Shown here piece by piece: positions 33,421 through 43,489 of a stretch of 52,460 bases of DNA (within the stretch, counting starts at the first letter, position 1; each line of letters opens with the position of its first letter). Source of the DNA: Oscillospiraceae bacterium (GTDB lineage: Bacteria > Bacillota > Clostridia > UMGS1840 > HGM11507); the NCBI GenBank assembly GCA_015068665.1, contig SVKB01000016.1:1-52460 (forward strand). Reading direction: 5' to 3'. The notes under the pieces are model-generated. The model was not told where the DNA came from, searched no databases, and was given only the letters and a program-made list of their open reading frames with translations. The translations under genes and the position numbers were made by a program.

Positions 33421-34050
33421 CTACTTGGTACCGAAGATTCTGTCCCCTGCATCTCCCAATCCCGGAACTATATACATGTGGTCATTAAGCTTTTCATCAA
33501 CTGCCCCACAGTAGATATCTACATCGGGGTGAGCCTTGGAAAGAGCTTCAATTCCTTCGGGTGCTGCGCAAAGACATACGAATTTGATATTTGTACATCC
33601 CTTGTCCTTTAAAAGATTTATGGCATCAATTGCAGAGCCGCCGGTAGCAAGCATCGGGTCAAGAACGATAACATCCCTTAATTCGATATTATTGGGAAGC
33701 TTGCAGTAATATTCAACGGGCTTGAAGGTTTCGGGATCACGGTAAAGACCTATATGACCAACCTTGGCTGCGGGGATAAGGCTTAGCATACCGTCAACCA
33801 TACCAAGACCTGCACGAAGAATAGGAACCAAAGCAAGAGCTTTACCTGAAATAACCTTTGTTTTGGTTGTGCAGATAGGTGTTTCGATTTCAATCTCCTT
33901 TAAAGGAAGATCTCTTGTTGTTTCATAGCAGATAAGCATGGAAACTTCCTTTACAAGTTCACGAAATTCCTTACTGCTTGTTTTCTTATCTCTTAATAAA
34001 GACATTTTGTGGATAAATAATGGGTGATCCATTACAGTTACTTTTCCCAT
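33421..34050 (-). CDS. upp: Uracil phosphoribosyltransferase
   Basis: A 209-residue cytoplasmic enzyme that makes UMP from uracil and PRPP in pyrimidine salvage. The PRPP-binding loop [18 protein letters not shown] and the C-terminal uracil-binding segment ([16 protein letters not shown]) are intact. The length equals the family norm. GGAGGT lies eight bases before the ATG. It is the last gene of the long priA-to-upp run, 29 bp after rpiB. Confidence 0.97.
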   Translation of the reverse strand: MGKVTVMDHPLFIHKMSLLRDKKTSSKEFRELVKEVSMLICYETTRDLPLKEIEIETPICTTKTKVISGKALALVPILRAGLGMVDGMLSLIPAAKVGHIGLYRDPETFKPVEYYCKLPNNIELRDVIVLDPMLATGGSAIDAINLLKDKGCTNIKFVCLCAAPEGIEALSKAHPDVDIYCGAVDEKLNDHMYIVPGLGDAGDRIFGTK

Positions 34051-34079
34051 AGTAAGCTACCTCCGTTTTTTTTAATATT

Positions 34080-34514
34080 TTACTCCAAATTCATTATTTT
34101 GTCAACTCTAACCTGATGTCTTCCGCCCTCAAATTCTTCTCTTAAAAATGTATCAAGAATTGATTTTGCAAGCTCAACACCTGTTACCCGGGCACCCATA
34201 CATAAAATATTGGCATTATTATGATTTCTGCTCATTTTTGCACAGTACTCGTTTGTGCAAAGTGCGGCACGGATTCCCTTTACCTTATTTGCGGCAATGG
34301 AAATACCTATTCCCGTTCCGCAAAGAAGAATTCCTCTTTCACATTCCCCTGAAACTACAATCTTTGCGGTTTTTTCAGCAATATCGGGATAGTCCACGCT
34401 GTTTAAATCGTATGTACCGCAGTCAGTAACATCATAGCCCTTTTCCTTAAGATATTCTCTTAAAACATCCTTTAATTCTACTGCGCCATGGTCAGCGCCG
34501 ATTGCAATTTTCAT
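34080..34514 (-). CDS. rpiB: Ribose-5-phosphate isomerase B
   Basis: A 144-residue isomerase interconverting ribose-5-phosphate and ribulose-5-phosphate in the pentose phosphate pathway. It carries IGADHGAVELK, the catalytic-Cys region LLCGTGIGISIAANK and the MSRNHNNANIL motif. Its product supplies PRPP to the following upp gene. It starts one base after the stop of tsaB. Confidence 0.95.
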   Translation of the reverse strand: MKIAIGADHGAVELKDVLREYLKEKGYDVTDCGTYDLNSVDYPDIAEKTAKIVVSGECERGILLCGTGIGISIAANKVKGIRAALCTNEYCAKMSRNHNNANILCMGARVTGVELAKSILDTFLREEFEGGRHQVRVDKIMNLE

Positions 34515-34515
34515 T

Positions 34516-35196
34516 TTACTTTTCTCCTTTTACTCTTTCTGCCTGGGAAAGTCTTAAATATTCTGCTTTCACATCACGGTAATCAAGCTCTTTTCCGTAT
34601 TTTAAAGCTGCCCTTATAACTGAGGGTCCGCTTCCGAATATTATATGCTCCGGGGCAATCAGATATTTTTTGTTAAAACTGTTTATAATTTCAATATTAG
34701 GGTAAACGCCATCCCCTGTAAAGATAACCTTATCAAAGTTAAATTCCTTTATTTTTTCCAGAAACTCCGAAAGAGGCATTGCCGAATCCGGAATAACCTT
34801 TTTTCCGTTCAAGTAAGCCGCACAGTAAACCTCGCCCCGTCTTGCGTCCATTAAAGGGGCATATAAAACCTCCTCAGAGCCATCAGAAACATTCTCATAG
34901 AGGGCATCAAGGGTTGATACCGTATAGCAGGGCTTATTCAAAGCATGGCACAGTCCTTTGACTGTTGCAAGACCGATTCTCAATCCCGTAAAGGAGCCGG
35001 GACCGTTGGTTACCGCAAGAGCATCAATATCCTTAATGTCAAGCTGGGCAATTTTAAGCGCCATATCAATCATTTCCAGAAGCTTTTCCGAATGGGTTCT
35101 TTTGTGGTTTAAGGTAAAGGAGGCAAGCACCTTTTCCCCGTCGCAAATCCCCACTGAAGCAGTTTTCGTGGAGGAATCTATTCCAAGTATAATCAT
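34516..35196 (-). CDS. tsaB: tRNA threonylcarbamoyladenosine protein TsaB
   Basis: A 226-residue inactive paralogue of TsaD that forms the scaffold of the t6A37 tRNA-modification complex with TsaD and TsaE. The N-terminal ILGIDSSTKTASVGICDG and VTNGPGSFTGLRIGLATVKG motifs are diagnostic. Its ATG overlaps the stop of tsaE by four bases (ATGA), so the two are translationally coupled. GGAGGT precedes the start. Confidence 0.95.
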   Translation of the reverse strand: MIILGIDSSTKTASVGICDGEKVLASFTLNHKRTHSEKLLEMIDMALKIAQLDIKDIDALAVTNGPGSFTGLRIGLATVKGLCHALNKPCYTVSTLDALYENVSDGSEEVLYAPLMDARRGEVYCAAYLNGKKVIPDSAMPLSEFLEKIKEFNFDKVIFTGDGVYPNIEIINSFNKKYLIAPEHIIFGSGPSVIRAALKYGKELDYRDVKAEYLRLSQAERVKGEK

Positions 35197-35630
35197 TTTG
35201 CTACCTCCGCCGTAATTGTTCTTTCCGGGCTTTCGTAATCGCCGCTTTTTTCAATGGTTACCCTTATAACAGGATAGCCCTCGAAGGCTTCGGGGATTTT
35301 TTCTGCCCATTCTATTATTTTTATCCCGTCATTATCAAGGTATTCGTAAAAACCGATATTATAAAGCTCCTCTTCCTCTTCAATACGGTAAATATCAAAA
35401 TGATAGATATCCAGATCACCCTTATACTCATTTACAATTGTATAGGTAGGGCTTACCACATAATCGGTAACATTGAAAAACTTACAAATTCCCCTGGTAA
35501 ATACGGTTTTTCCCGCACCAAGGTCACCGTCCAAGGCCACAATATCCCCGGGCTTTAAGCTTTTTGCAAACTCAAAACCTGCTTTTAAGGTATCTTCCTC
35601 GGTAAGGGCGGTTATTTTAGAATAAGCCAT
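35193..35630 (-). CDS. tsaE: tRNA threonylcarbamoyladenosine ATPase TsaE
   Basis: A 145-residue P-loop ATPase of the t6A complex. The Walker A loop [26 protein letters not shown] and [12 protein letters not shown] are present. The ATG at 35630 lies inside the last codons of fhs (14-base overlap); a TTG one codon earlier is an alternative. tsaE and tsaB together are typical of Firmicutes. Confidence 0.95.
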   Translation of the reverse strand: MAYSKITALTEEDTLKAGFEFAKSLKPGDIVALDGDLGAGKTVFTRGICKFFNVTDYVVSPTYTIVNEYKGDLDIYHFDIYRIEEEEELYNIGFYEYLDNDGIKIIEWAEKIPEAFEGYPVIRVTIEKSGDYESPERTITAEVAK

Positions 35631-37287
35631 CAATCACACCACCGTCTGTAACATCAACCTTTTCAGCAGCGGGAATCTTGGGAAGTCCGGGCATGGTCAT
35701 AATCTTACCGGTTAAAACGGTTATAAATCCTGCGCCTGCATTAACATAAAGGTCTCTTACCGTTACGGTAAAGCCTTCAGGTCTTCCTAAAAGAGCAGGG
35801 TTATCGGAAAGTGAATACTGGGTTTTTGCCATACATACAGGCATATTCGCAAATCCGTTTTCAGTTAAGAATTTAATTTCCTTATCTGCCTTGGGCTCGT
35901 AGATTACTCCGTCGCCGCCGTAGATTTCTTTAACTATCTTTTCTATTTTTTCCTTAATGGAAAGGTCGGTACCGTAAATATGCTTAAAGTCTGCCTTTTC
36001 GGTTTCAAGGGTTTCCAAAACGGTATTTGCAAGGTCCATGGTACCCTCGCCGCCTTCTGCAAAGCATTTGGAGATTTCACATTTTACGCCAAGCTTTTCA
36101 CAGTATTCCTTAACCAGCTTAACCTCATTATCGGTATCGGTAAAGAAGTGGTTAAGTGCAACCACAACGGGAAGACCGAATTTCTTTATATTCTCAATAT
36201 GCTTGCCAAGGTTTACAATACCTTTATTTAAAGCATCGCAGTTTTCTTCACTTAAATTTTCCTTCTTAACCCCGCCGTTATATTTCAGGGCACGGATGGT
36301 TGCAACAAGTACAACCAGTGACGGCTTAAGATTTCCGAAACGGCATTTGATATCAAGGAACTTTTCGGCACCTAAGTCAGCACCGAAGCCTGCCTCGGTA
36401 ATAACATAGTCACAAAGCTTAAGCGAAAGCTTGGTTGCGATTAAGCTGTTACAGCCGTGTGCAATATTCGCAAAAGGTCCGCCATGAATGATACAGGGCG
36501 AATTTTCAAGGGTCTGAACTAAATTGGGCTTAATTGCATCCTTTAAAAGAGCAGTCATTGCACCCTCAGCCTTAAGCTGACCTGCGGTGATGATTTCGCC
36601 CGTATAGGAATAGCCTACGATTATTTTTGAAAGTCTTTCCTTTAAATCGCTTAAATCGGAGGCAAGGCATAAAATAGCCATAATTTCACAGGCAACGGTT
36701 ATCATAAAATGATCCTCTCTTACCTGACCGTCGGTTCTCTCGCCAAGACCTATAACCACATTTCTTAAATTACGGTCGTTGATATCAAGAACTCTTTTTA
36801 TTTTTATGCTTTTCGGATCAAGTCCGAGAGCATTACCCTGGTGAATATGATTATCCGCCATAGCGCATAAAAGGTTATTTGCACTTGTTATTGCGTGCAT
36901 ATCCCCTGTAAAGTGCAGGTTAATATCCTCCATAGGTACAACCTGGGAGTATCCGCCGCCTGCGGCACCGCCCTTAAGACCGAAGGTGGGACCAAGCGAA
37001 GGCTCTCTTAAAGCAATAAGAGATTTCTTGCCAAGCTTGTGAAATGCCTGTCCGAGACCAACGGTGGTGGTAGTTTTTCCTTCCCCTGCCGGAGTAGGAT
37101 TAATAGCGGTAACAAGAATTAACTTACCGTCCTCATTATCCTTTACTCTTTCAATAAGTTCAAAGGAAAGCTTGCCCTTATATTTTCCGTAAAGCTCGAT
37201 TTCATCCTCGGTGATATCAAGCTTTGAGGCAATCTTTGTGATGGGCTCCATTTTTGCGCCCTGTGCAATTTTAATGTCTGATAACAT
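35617..37287 (-). CDS. fhs: Formate-tetrahydrofolate ligase
   Basis: A 556-residue ATP-dependent enzyme joining formate to tetrahydrofolate, giving 10-formyl-THF for purines, Met-tRNA formylation and, in some anaerobes, the Wood-Ljungdahl pathway. The P-loop [18 protein letters not shown] near residue 67 and the [20 protein letters not shown] region are intact. A GGGGGA site precedes the ATG. Its product is the substrate of Fmt, encoded four genes upstream in the same run. Confidence 0.97.
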   Translation of the reverse strand: MLSDIKIAQGAKMEPITKIASKLDITEDEIELYGKYKGKLSFELIERVKDNEDGKLILVTAINPTPAGEGKTTTTVGLGQAFHKLGKKSLIALREPSLGPTFGLKGGAAGGGYSQVVPMEDINLHFTGDMHAITSANNLLCAMADNHIHQGNALGLDPKSIKIKRVLDINDRNLRNVVIGLGERTDGQVREDHFMITVACEIMAILCLASDLSDLKERLSKIIVGYSYTGEIITAGQLKAEGAMTALLKDAIKPNLVQTLENSPCIIHGGPFANIAHGCNSLIATKLSLKLCDYVITEAGFGADLGAEKFLDIKCRFGNLKPSLVVLVATIRALKYNGGVKKENLSEENCDALNKGIVNLGKHIENIKKFGLPVVVALNHFFTDTDNEVKLVKEYCEKLGVKCEISKCFAEGGEGTMDLANTVLETLETEKADFKHIYGTDLSIKEKIEKIVKEIYGGDGVIYEPKADKEIKFLTENGFANMPVCMAKTQYSLSDNPALLGRPEGFTVTVRDLYVNAGAGFITVLTGKIMTMPGLPKIPAAEKVDVTDGGVIDGLF

Positions 37288-37302
37288 ATAAAAATCCCCC
37301 TT

Positions 37303-38640
37303 TTAGTTTACTAAATCCTTTATCCATTTTTTCTTTATTATTCTTATTAAAACAACTGTACCCTTAACCAGCTCCTCGGTTCTTGAAATTATGTAAACCG
37401 CAATTACCGGAAGACCGATATTCGCCCCGATCAGCGAGCCGAAAACTCCAACTGTCCAGATGGTAACAGAATCGGTCAGAAGGCAGAAAAGCGAATCACC
37501 GCCCGAGCGGAGGCTTCCGCAGATATTAAGATAATTGAATGCGGATACGGGCATACAAACCGTGGCAACAAGATACATTCCCTTTGCAATTTCCTTTGCC
37601 TCCGCCGATATGTTGAAAAGATTTAAAAACATCGGCGAAAGAAGATATGTAGCAATGGCTATTAGGAAGGAAATAAGGGGCAGCACCACGGAGAGCTTAA
37701 GAGTTCTCTCATAGGTTTCCTCATATCTTTTAAGACCTATAAGCTTGCCCAGCATAACACCTGCGGCAAGACCTGTGCCTATGAAGAATACCCCGGTTAA
37801 ATCTCTTAAAATATTTATAACATTAAGGGCGGCAACCGCCTGGGTTGAAATCTTTGCAAAGATTGAAATCATTATGGTGGTTGCAAGTGCCCAGGAGCTT
37901 TCGTTTATAATAACGGGTGTTACCTTTATTGCAAACTGCTTTAAGAAGGCTTTGGTAATACCCTTATATTCGTAAAATCTTGTAAACACAAAGTCAAGCT
38001 TTTTAACCGAAAATGCCAGAATAACCGTTACCTCAAAAATTCTTGCAATCAGGGTTCCGAAAGCGGCACCCAATACCCCAAGCTTGGGAAAACCGAATTT
38101 ACCGAAAATAAGAATATAGTTTATAACCGTATTTACCAGTATTGAAACAATTGAGGCAATAAGGGGTACCTTCGGATGCTCAAGTGCCTTTAAAATGTAG
38201 GAAAATACATAAATAATTCCCGTAACCAGAAAGCCCGGTGCAATTATTCTTATATATCCCATTCCTTCCTTTATAACCAGAGGGTCATTGGTAAGAAGCT
38301 TCATTATTTCCCCGGGGAAAAGGCTTCCCGCAATTGCAAAAGCAAGAGAAAAAACAAAGGAGCCTATCATATTTATAAGCATCACTCTTTTAATTCCCTT
38401 TAAATCTCCCTTACCCCAATATTGAGATACAAAGGCGGTTGCACCGCTGCAAAGACCGAAGACCACAAGGGTGTAGAGAAAAAACACCTTATTGGCAAGC
38501 CCGACTGCCGCAACGGCAACATCGCCAAGTCTTCCGATCATAAGATTATCCACTAAATTTACCATGGTGGTAAGTAAATTCTGAAGCCCCATGGGAATGG
38601 AAATCAATATAAACTGTTTATAAAACTGCTTGTTGTTCAT
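37303..38640 (-). CDS. MATE-family efflux transporter
   Basis: A 445-residue protein with about twelve membrane segments in two related halves. N-terminal features of MATE antiporters are visible (MGLQNLLTTMVNLVDNLMIG, GLANKVFFLYTLVVFGLCSG). It should export cationic compounds or drugs using a Na+ or H+ gradient; the cargo is unknown. The ATG at 38640 follows the stop of the small Cys-rich gene by one base; a TTG four codons earlier would overlap it. Confidence 0.9.
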   Translation of the reverse strand: MNNKQFYKQFILISIPMGLQNLLTTMVNLVDNLMIGRLGDVAVAAVGLANKVFFLYTLVVFGLCSGATAFVSQYWGKGDLKGIKRVMLINMIGSFVFSLAFAIAGSLFPGEIMKLLTNDPLVIKEGMGYIRIIAPGFLVTGIIYVFSYILKALEHPKVPLIASIVSILVNTVINYILIFGKFGFPKLGVLGAAFGTLIARIFEVTVILAFSVKKLDFVFTRFYEYKGITKAFLKQFAIKVTPVIINESSWALATTIMISIFAKISTQAVAALNVINILRDLTGVFFIGTGLAAGVMLGKLIGLKRYEETYERTLKLSVVLPLISFLIAIATYLLSPMFLNLFNISAEAKEIAKGMYLVATVCMPVSAFNYLNICGSLRSGGDSLFCLLTDSVTIWTVGVFGSLIGANIGLPVIAVYIISRTEELVKGTVVLIRIIKKKWIKDLVN

Positions 38641-38641
38641 T

Positions 38642-38878
38642 TTATATTTCAAAATCGGCAGGATTGTGCTTTATTGCCGATCTTCTTCCCCTCCGCAAAT
38701 CCTTTTTCATTATATCATACTTAAATTTCCTGCAGGATTCCTCATCCGACATAAAATTCTTCTTTTTTTCACAAAAAACATCCGAGGTAGCTGAAAAACG
38801 CTTGGCAAAAGCACAAAAGCGGCAGACAGCAGGCGCCTCATTGCTCCAAAGCGGAGTTTCTTCGTTAACCTTTTTCAT
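38642..38878 (-). CDS. Small four-Cys protein (78 aa)
   Basis: A short soluble protein with CRFCAFAKRF followed by VFCEKKKNFM and ESCRKFKYDI. The four Cys residues (CxxC, C, C) suggest binding of zinc or an iron-sulfur cluster, or disulfides. The tail is rich in Lys/Arg. AGGAGAAG stands seven bases before the ATG, and the gene fits tightly between the metallopeptidase (2 bp) and MATE gene (1 bp), so I accept it as real. I cannot name the family. Confidence 0.75.
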   Translation of the reverse strand: MKKVNEETPLWSNEAPAVCRFCAFAKRFSATSDVFCEKKKNFMSDEESCRKFKYDIMKKDLRRGRRSAIKHNPADFEI

Positions 38879-38880
38879 AA

Positions 38881-39567
38881 TTATCTTCTCCTGTTACGAC
38901 CGTTGAAAATAAGTAAAATTCTCAGGAAGTTTGCAACCGCAACAAGTGCAGATGCCACATAGGTAAGAGCCGCTGCGGTAAGCACCTTTTTTACTCCTCT
39001 TATTTCATCCCCGGATAAAATTCCCGAAAGAGCATTGACCGCTCTTCTGGACGCATCAAATTCAATGGGCAGAAGTAAAAGCTGAAAAATAACCGTTGAG
39101 GCAAAAAGAACAATTCCTATTTCAACAAGGATTTGTGAAAAGAAAAGCCCTAAAATTGCTATCGGCAATGCCGCCGAGGAGGCAAAGCTTACCACGGGAA
39201 AAATTGCCGTTCTTATTTTTATGGGAAAATATCCCATATGATACTGAAGAGCATGTCCCGCTTCATGGCAGGCAACTCCCAGTGCCGCAACGGTGGAAGA
39301 ACCGTATACAGGCTCAGACAAGCTGATTTTTTTATTTTTAGGATTAAAATTATCGCTTAAATGCCCCGGGGTAGAAATAATTTCAACATCCCTGACTCCG
39401 CTTCCCGAAAGCATTCTTCCTGCAAGCTCGTTGGATGTATATGAGGTTAAAACCCCCGAATATTTGTTAAAGGTGGACTTTACATACCATTGTGCAGCAA
39501 ACGAGCATATAAGCGCAGGCACAACCAGAACAAGATAAAAAATATCAATTGTATATAAGCCTATCAA
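38881..39567 (-). CDS. YugP-type neutral zinc metallopeptidase
   Basis: A 228-residue membrane protein with an N-terminal membrane segment, the zinc motif HEAGHALQYH and three further hydrophobic segments. This is the arrangement of the Zn_peptidase_2 (YugP) family. Substrates are unknown. The start is a TTG, supported by GGAGG eight bases upstream and by its position three bases after the fmt stop. No ATG nearby preserves the first membrane segment. Confidence 0.88.
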   Translation of the reverse strand: MIGLYTIDIFYLVLVVPALICSFAAQWYVKSTFNKYSGVLTSYTSNELAGRMLSGSGVRDVEIISTPGHLSDNFNPKNKKISLSEPVYGSSTVAALGVACHEAGHALQYHMGYFPIKIRTAIFPVVSFASSAALPIAILGLFFSQILVEIGIVLFASTVIFQLLLLPIEFDASRRAVNALSGILSGDEIRGVKKVLTAAALTYVASALVAVANFLRILLIFNGRNRRR

Positions 39568-39570
39568 TCC

Positions 39571-40509
39571 TTATTCCTCCTTAAATACCATACCGACCTC
39601 AAGCTTATGGCCAAGCATATATTCGGAAACGGTCATTCTTCTTGAATTTTCGGCGTGAAGCTCTTTTATATATAAAATTCCGCCGCCGCAGATAATTCCA
39701 AGACCCTTTTCCTCACTGATGCTTGCAATTTTCCCGTAATCGGTACCGTCACATTCTTCTCCGATAAAGCCCTCATAGAGCTTTATCTTTTTACCCTCTA
39801 AATAAGTATAGGCAACCGGAGCCGGATTCATTCCCCTTAAAAAATTACATATTTCATAAGGAGTCTTTGAAAAGTCAATAAGAGCATCCTGTTTTCTTAT
39901 CATTGGAGCATAGGTTGCTTCCGCTTCATTCTGCTGAATTCTTACCGTCTTTTTATCTCTTAATTTTACAAGGGTTGTTCTTAAGGCTACAGCACCCACA
40001 TTCATAAGCTTATCAAAAAGGCTTCCTGCAGTATCGGTATCCTCAATTTCAACAGGGTATCTTAATAAAATATCCCCCGTATCCATCCCCTCATTCATAA
40101 GCATGGTGGTAATACCCGTTTCCTTGTCTCCGTTTATAATACTCCACTGAATGGGTGCGGCACCTCTTAATTTAGGCAAAAGAGAGCCGTGAACATTTAT
40201 ACATCCCATTGGCGGAAAGGAAAGAATATATCCGGGTAAAAGCTTTCCGTATGCCACAACCACGATAACATCGGGATTAATTTCTTCAAGATAGGGCATA
40301 AGCTCATTATTTTTTAAAGACTCGGGCTGGAAAACCTCAATTCCGTTTTCAAGAGCACACTCCTTAACAGGTGAGAAGCTTACCTTATGACCTCTGCCTC
40401 TTTGTCTGTCAGGCTGTGTAACAACGAGAGGAACTTCATATCCCTCTTTTATAAGCATTTCAAGACAGGGAACCGCAAAATCGGGGGTTCCCATAAATAT
40501 AACCTTCAT
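39571..40509 (-). CDS. fmt: Methionyl-tRNA formyltransferase
   Basis: A 312-residue enzyme that formylates initiator Met-tRNA using 10-formyl-THF. N-terminal IFMGTPDFAVPCLEML, the catalytic HGSLLPKLRGAAPIQWS and GITTMLMNEGMDTGD motifs are present, followed by the C-terminal tRNA-binding domain. It starts three bases after the def stop, with the ribosome binding site GAGGGA inside the end of def. Confidence 0.97.
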   Translation of the reverse strand: MKVIFMGTPDFAVPCLEMLIKEGYEVPLVVTQPDRQRGRGHKVSFSPVKECALENGIEVFQPESLKNNELMPYLEEINPDVIVVVAYGKLLPGYILSFPPMGCINVHGSLLPKLRGAAPIQWSIINGDKETGITTMLMNEGMDTGDILLRYPVEIEDTDTAGSLFDKLMNVGAVALRTTLVKLRDKKTVRIQQNEAEATYAPMIRKQDALIDFSKTPYEICNFLRGMNPAPVAYTYLEGKKIKLYEGFIGEECDGTDYGKIASISEEKGLGIICGGGILYIKELHAENSRRMTVSEYMLGHKLEVGMVFKEE

Positions 40510-40512
40510 AAA

Positions 40513-40965
40513 TTATCCCTCACAATACTCGGTAACCCTTTGTCTGAACAGGATTCCGTCCAGATGGTCGATTTCATGGCAAAGTGCTCTTGCAAGCAGT
40601 CCTGTTCCGGTAACCATAACCTCATGGCCCTCACGGTCAAGAGCTCTTACCTGAACATTCATAGGTCTTTCGGTAATTCCCGATATTCCGGGAAGGCTTA
40701 AGCAGCCTTCAACCTCATACTGCTCACCTGTAGAGCAAACTATTTCGGGGTTGATAAGCTCTAAAACGCCGTTACCGATATCTATTACAACAACTCTTTT
40801 TAAAATTCCAACCTGGGGTGCGGCAAGTCCTACACCGTCAGCCGCATACATGGTTTCCTTCATATCGTCCAAAAGTGCACAAACTCTGTCATCAACCTCT
40901 GTTACATTACGGGAAACCTTGTTAAGAATGGGATCTCCCTCTTTTAAAATATTTCTTAAAGCCAT
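40513..40965 (-). CDS. def: Peptide deformylase
   Basis: A 150-residue metalloenzyme removing the formyl group from new proteins. All three signature motifs are intact: GVGLAAPQVG, EGCLSLPG and HEIDHLDG. AGGAG precedes the ATG. It sits between priA and fmt, the usual clostridial order. Confidence 0.97.
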   Translation of the reverse strand: MALRNILKEGDPILNKVSRNVTEVDDRVCALLDDMKETMYAADGVGLAAPQVGILKRVVVIDIGNGVLELINPEIVCSTGEQYEVEGCLSLPGISGITERPMNVQVRALDREGHEVMVTGTGLLARALCHEIDHLDGILFRQRVTEYCEG

Positions 40966-40984
40966 TTTATTTCTCCTCTCAGTT

Positions 40985-43420
40985 TTACAGCATATTTACC
41001 GGGTTTATATCAACCGAAAGCCCGATATCCTTCACCTTATAGTTTTCGTTATAGTTGGCATAAAGCTTTTTAAGGATACCCGAAATATCCTCCGAGGCTT
41101 TTGCCTTTAATAAAATACGCATACGGTATTTATTTTTTATTCTCGCCAGGGGTGCAAAGTTAGGTCGGTAAATCCTTAATTCCTCGTCGGTTAATTTAAG
41201 ATTTCTGCCTGCGGTTACAAGGATATTATAGCATTCCTTTATAAGCTTCATACAAAGCTCCTTATTCTCACTCTGGCAAATTATATTTATTATATCACAG
41301 AAGGGCGGAAAATTCATCTGTTTTCTTAAATTTATTTCAGATTCGTAAAATTCCTCGTAATCTCCCTTCCCTGCAAGCTTTATAACATAATGGTCAGGGT
41401 TATAGGTCTGGATAATTCCTATCCCCTCCTTATCGCCCCTCCCCGCTCTTCCGATAACCTGGGTTATCTGGGAGAAGGTACGCTCGGTAGCACGGTAATC
41501 CTCAAGATGAAGTCCCCCGTCTGCCGCAAGCACACAGGATAAGGTTACATTTTTAAAATCAAGCCCCTTTGTTATCATCTGGGTGCCGAGTAAAATATTT
41601 ATATTCTCTCTTTCGAATTTTTCAAGAATCTTCTCATGAGAGAATTTCGCACGGGTAGTATCCGCATCCATTCTTATATAGCTTAAGTGGGGAAATTCTT
41701 TTTTAATTTCCTCCTCAACCTTCTGGGTGCCCTTGCCGAAATGCTTTATATAGCTGCTTTTACATTCGGGACAAGCGGTGAAATTTTCTCTTTCATAGCC
41801 ACAGTAATGGCAGGAAAGAATATTTCTTGCACTGTGATAGGTTAAGGAAACATCGCAGTGAGGGCATTTTGCCACAAAGCCACAGCTTCTGCAGCTTACA
41901 AAGGTGGAATAGCCTCTTCGGTTAATGAATAAAACCGACTGTTCATTCATACTGCCTCTTTTTAAAAGCGCCTCCTTTAAAAGACCTGAAAAGGGAGAAA
42001 AGTTTCCTTCCCGCAGTTCCTTTCTCATATCCACGATATGGGCTTCGGGAGGCTTTTTGTTATTTGTCCTCTTCGTAAGCTTAATTAATTTATAGTCGCC
42101 CTTTTTCGCGTGGTAATAGCTTACCACCGACGGTGTTGCGGATGCTAAAACCAATGTTGCACCCTCATAGGAGCAACGGCATTTTGCAATCTCCAAGGTA
42201 TCGTATTTGGGAAATACATCGGATTTATAGGAGTTTTCATGCTCCTCGTCAATAACAATTATTCCTACATTTTCCAAGGGGGCAAAGATTGCCGAGCGGG
42301 CACCGATTACCACACGGATTTCGCCCCTTTTTATAAGCTTATACTGATCATAGCGTTCTTCCCTGGAAAGTCCCGAGTGAATAACCGCAACTCCATCTCC
42401 GAAGCGGGAGAAAAATCTTGAAACCATCTGAGGTGTAAGAGAGATTTCGGGAACAAGCACAATGGCATTCTTCCCCTCCTTTAATTTTTCCTCGATAACC
42501 TGAAGGTAAACCTCGGTTTTTCCCGAGCCTGTTATCCCGTGAAGAAGATATGTACTAAAGTTACCCGAAAGTATTTCATCTATCGCTTCCCTTTGCTCCA
42601 AGGTGGCGGGAAGCTTTTCATTTCTATCAAAATCCCTGTTTTTAAAAGGATCTCTTAAAAGCTCGTTTTCACTTACCTCAATAAGACCTGCCTCTGTAAG
42701 CTTTTCAATACCGTCCTTTGTGATTTTGGTATAGGCCCTTAAATCCGAAAGCACCATACTTTTGTTTTCCTTAAGAGCCTCAAGAGCTTTTATACGGGTG
42801 GTTGCCCTTTTGTTTTTCTCAATGTATTCATCACATTCGGAATTGTTCACAATAAGGGTAACAACTCTTATGGTTTTATCCTTAAGCCCCTCCGAATGAA
42901 TGCTTCGTATATCAATAAGCCCCTTCTCCTCCATGCCAAGAAGCAGAGCACGAAGTCCCTTAAGTTTTACCTTTTCCCTTAAGGCGGAGTAGGAGCAGCC
43001 GTTGAATTTATAAAGAAGGCTTACAATTTCTTCCTCTTCAGCCGACAAGTCCTCTTCACCGTCCGAAAGAAGAAAAATCTGCTCGTCCACAAAGGTTTTA
43101 AGACCCCCGGGCATATTGAGCTTCAGTGCATCGTAATAGGTGCAAAGATATTTTTCCTTTAAGAATTTTGCAATAACAAAGCCTGTTTCGGAGATAACGG
43201 GAGTGGCATCAATTACCTCTTCGATTGACTTTATCCCCTTTATTTTTTCACGGTCACTGTAAACATCAAAAACAATCCCCTCTGTTTTTCCATAGTTTCC
43301 AAACGGGATTATAACTCTCTTACCCGGTACCACCTTATTCTCAAGTTCAAGAGGAATCTTATAGCAGAAAAGACGGTCCAGCTCATGTGCTTTTTTTGTG
43401 ATTACAATGTCGGCATACAT
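40985..43420 (-). CDS. priA: Primosomal replication-restart helicase PriA
   Basis: An 811-residue superfamily-2 helicase that reloads the replisome at stalled forks. It shows an N-terminal DNA-binding domain, Walker A GITGSGKTEVYLQVIEE near residue 300, DEEH near 390, and the zinc-binding Cys cluster CRSCGFVAKCPHC...CHYCG...CPEC around 515-560. The C-terminal helicase motif VIGRAGRGDK is intact. The length is normal. It is the first gene of a run of eleven and has its own promoter (43454-43482). Confidence 0.96.
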   Translation of the reverse strand: MYADIVITKKAHELDRLFCYKIPLELENKVVPGKRVIIPFGNYGKTEGIVFDVYSDREKIKGIKSIEEVIDATPVISETGFVIAKFLKEKYLCTYYDALKLNMPGGLKTFVDEQIFLLSDGEEDLSAEEEEIVSLLYKFNGCSYSALREKVKLKGLRALLLGMEEKGLIDIRSIHSEGLKDKTIRVVTLIVNNSECDEYIEKNKRATTRIKALEALKENKSMVLSDLRAYTKITKDGIEKLTEAGLIEVSENELLRDPFKNRDFDRNEKLPATLEQREAIDEILSGNFSTYLLHGITGSGKTEVYLQVIEEKLKEGKNAIVLVPEISLTPQMVSRFFSRFGDGVAVIHSGLSREERYDQYKLIKRGEIRVVIGARSAIFAPLENVGIIVIDEEHENSYKSDVFPKYDTLEIAKCRCSYEGATLVLASATPSVVSYYHAKKGDYKLIKLTKRTNNKKPPEAHIVDMRKELREGNFSPFSGLLKEALLKRGSMNEQSVLFINRRGYSTFVSCRSCGFVAKCPHCDVSLTYHSARNILSCHYCGYERENFTACPECKSSYIKHFGKGTQKVEEEIKKEFPHLSYIRMDADTTRAKFSHEKILEKFERENINILLGTQMITKGLDFKNVTLSCVLAADGGLHLEDYRATERTFSQITQVIGRAGRGDKEGIGIIQTYNPDHYVIKLAGKGDYEEFYESEINLRKQMNFPPFCDIINIICQSENKELCMKLIKECYNILVTAGRNLKLTDEELRIYRPNFAPLARIKNKYRMRILLKAKASEDISGILKKLYANYNENYKVKDIGLSVDINPVNML

Positions 43421-43453
43421 ATATTGCGCCTTCTTTTATTCATAGTTATATAT

Positions 43454-43482
43454 AATATAACATAAGGCGCGTCTTTTTTCAA
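43454..43482 (-). promoter_or_regulatory. Promoter of the priA-to-upp gene run
   Basis: TTGAAA and TATATT are spaced by 17 bp on the minus strand, about 35 bases before the priA start. No other convincing promoter or terminator is visible until beyond upp at 33421. Confidence 0.75.
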
Positions 43483-43489
43483 GAAAATA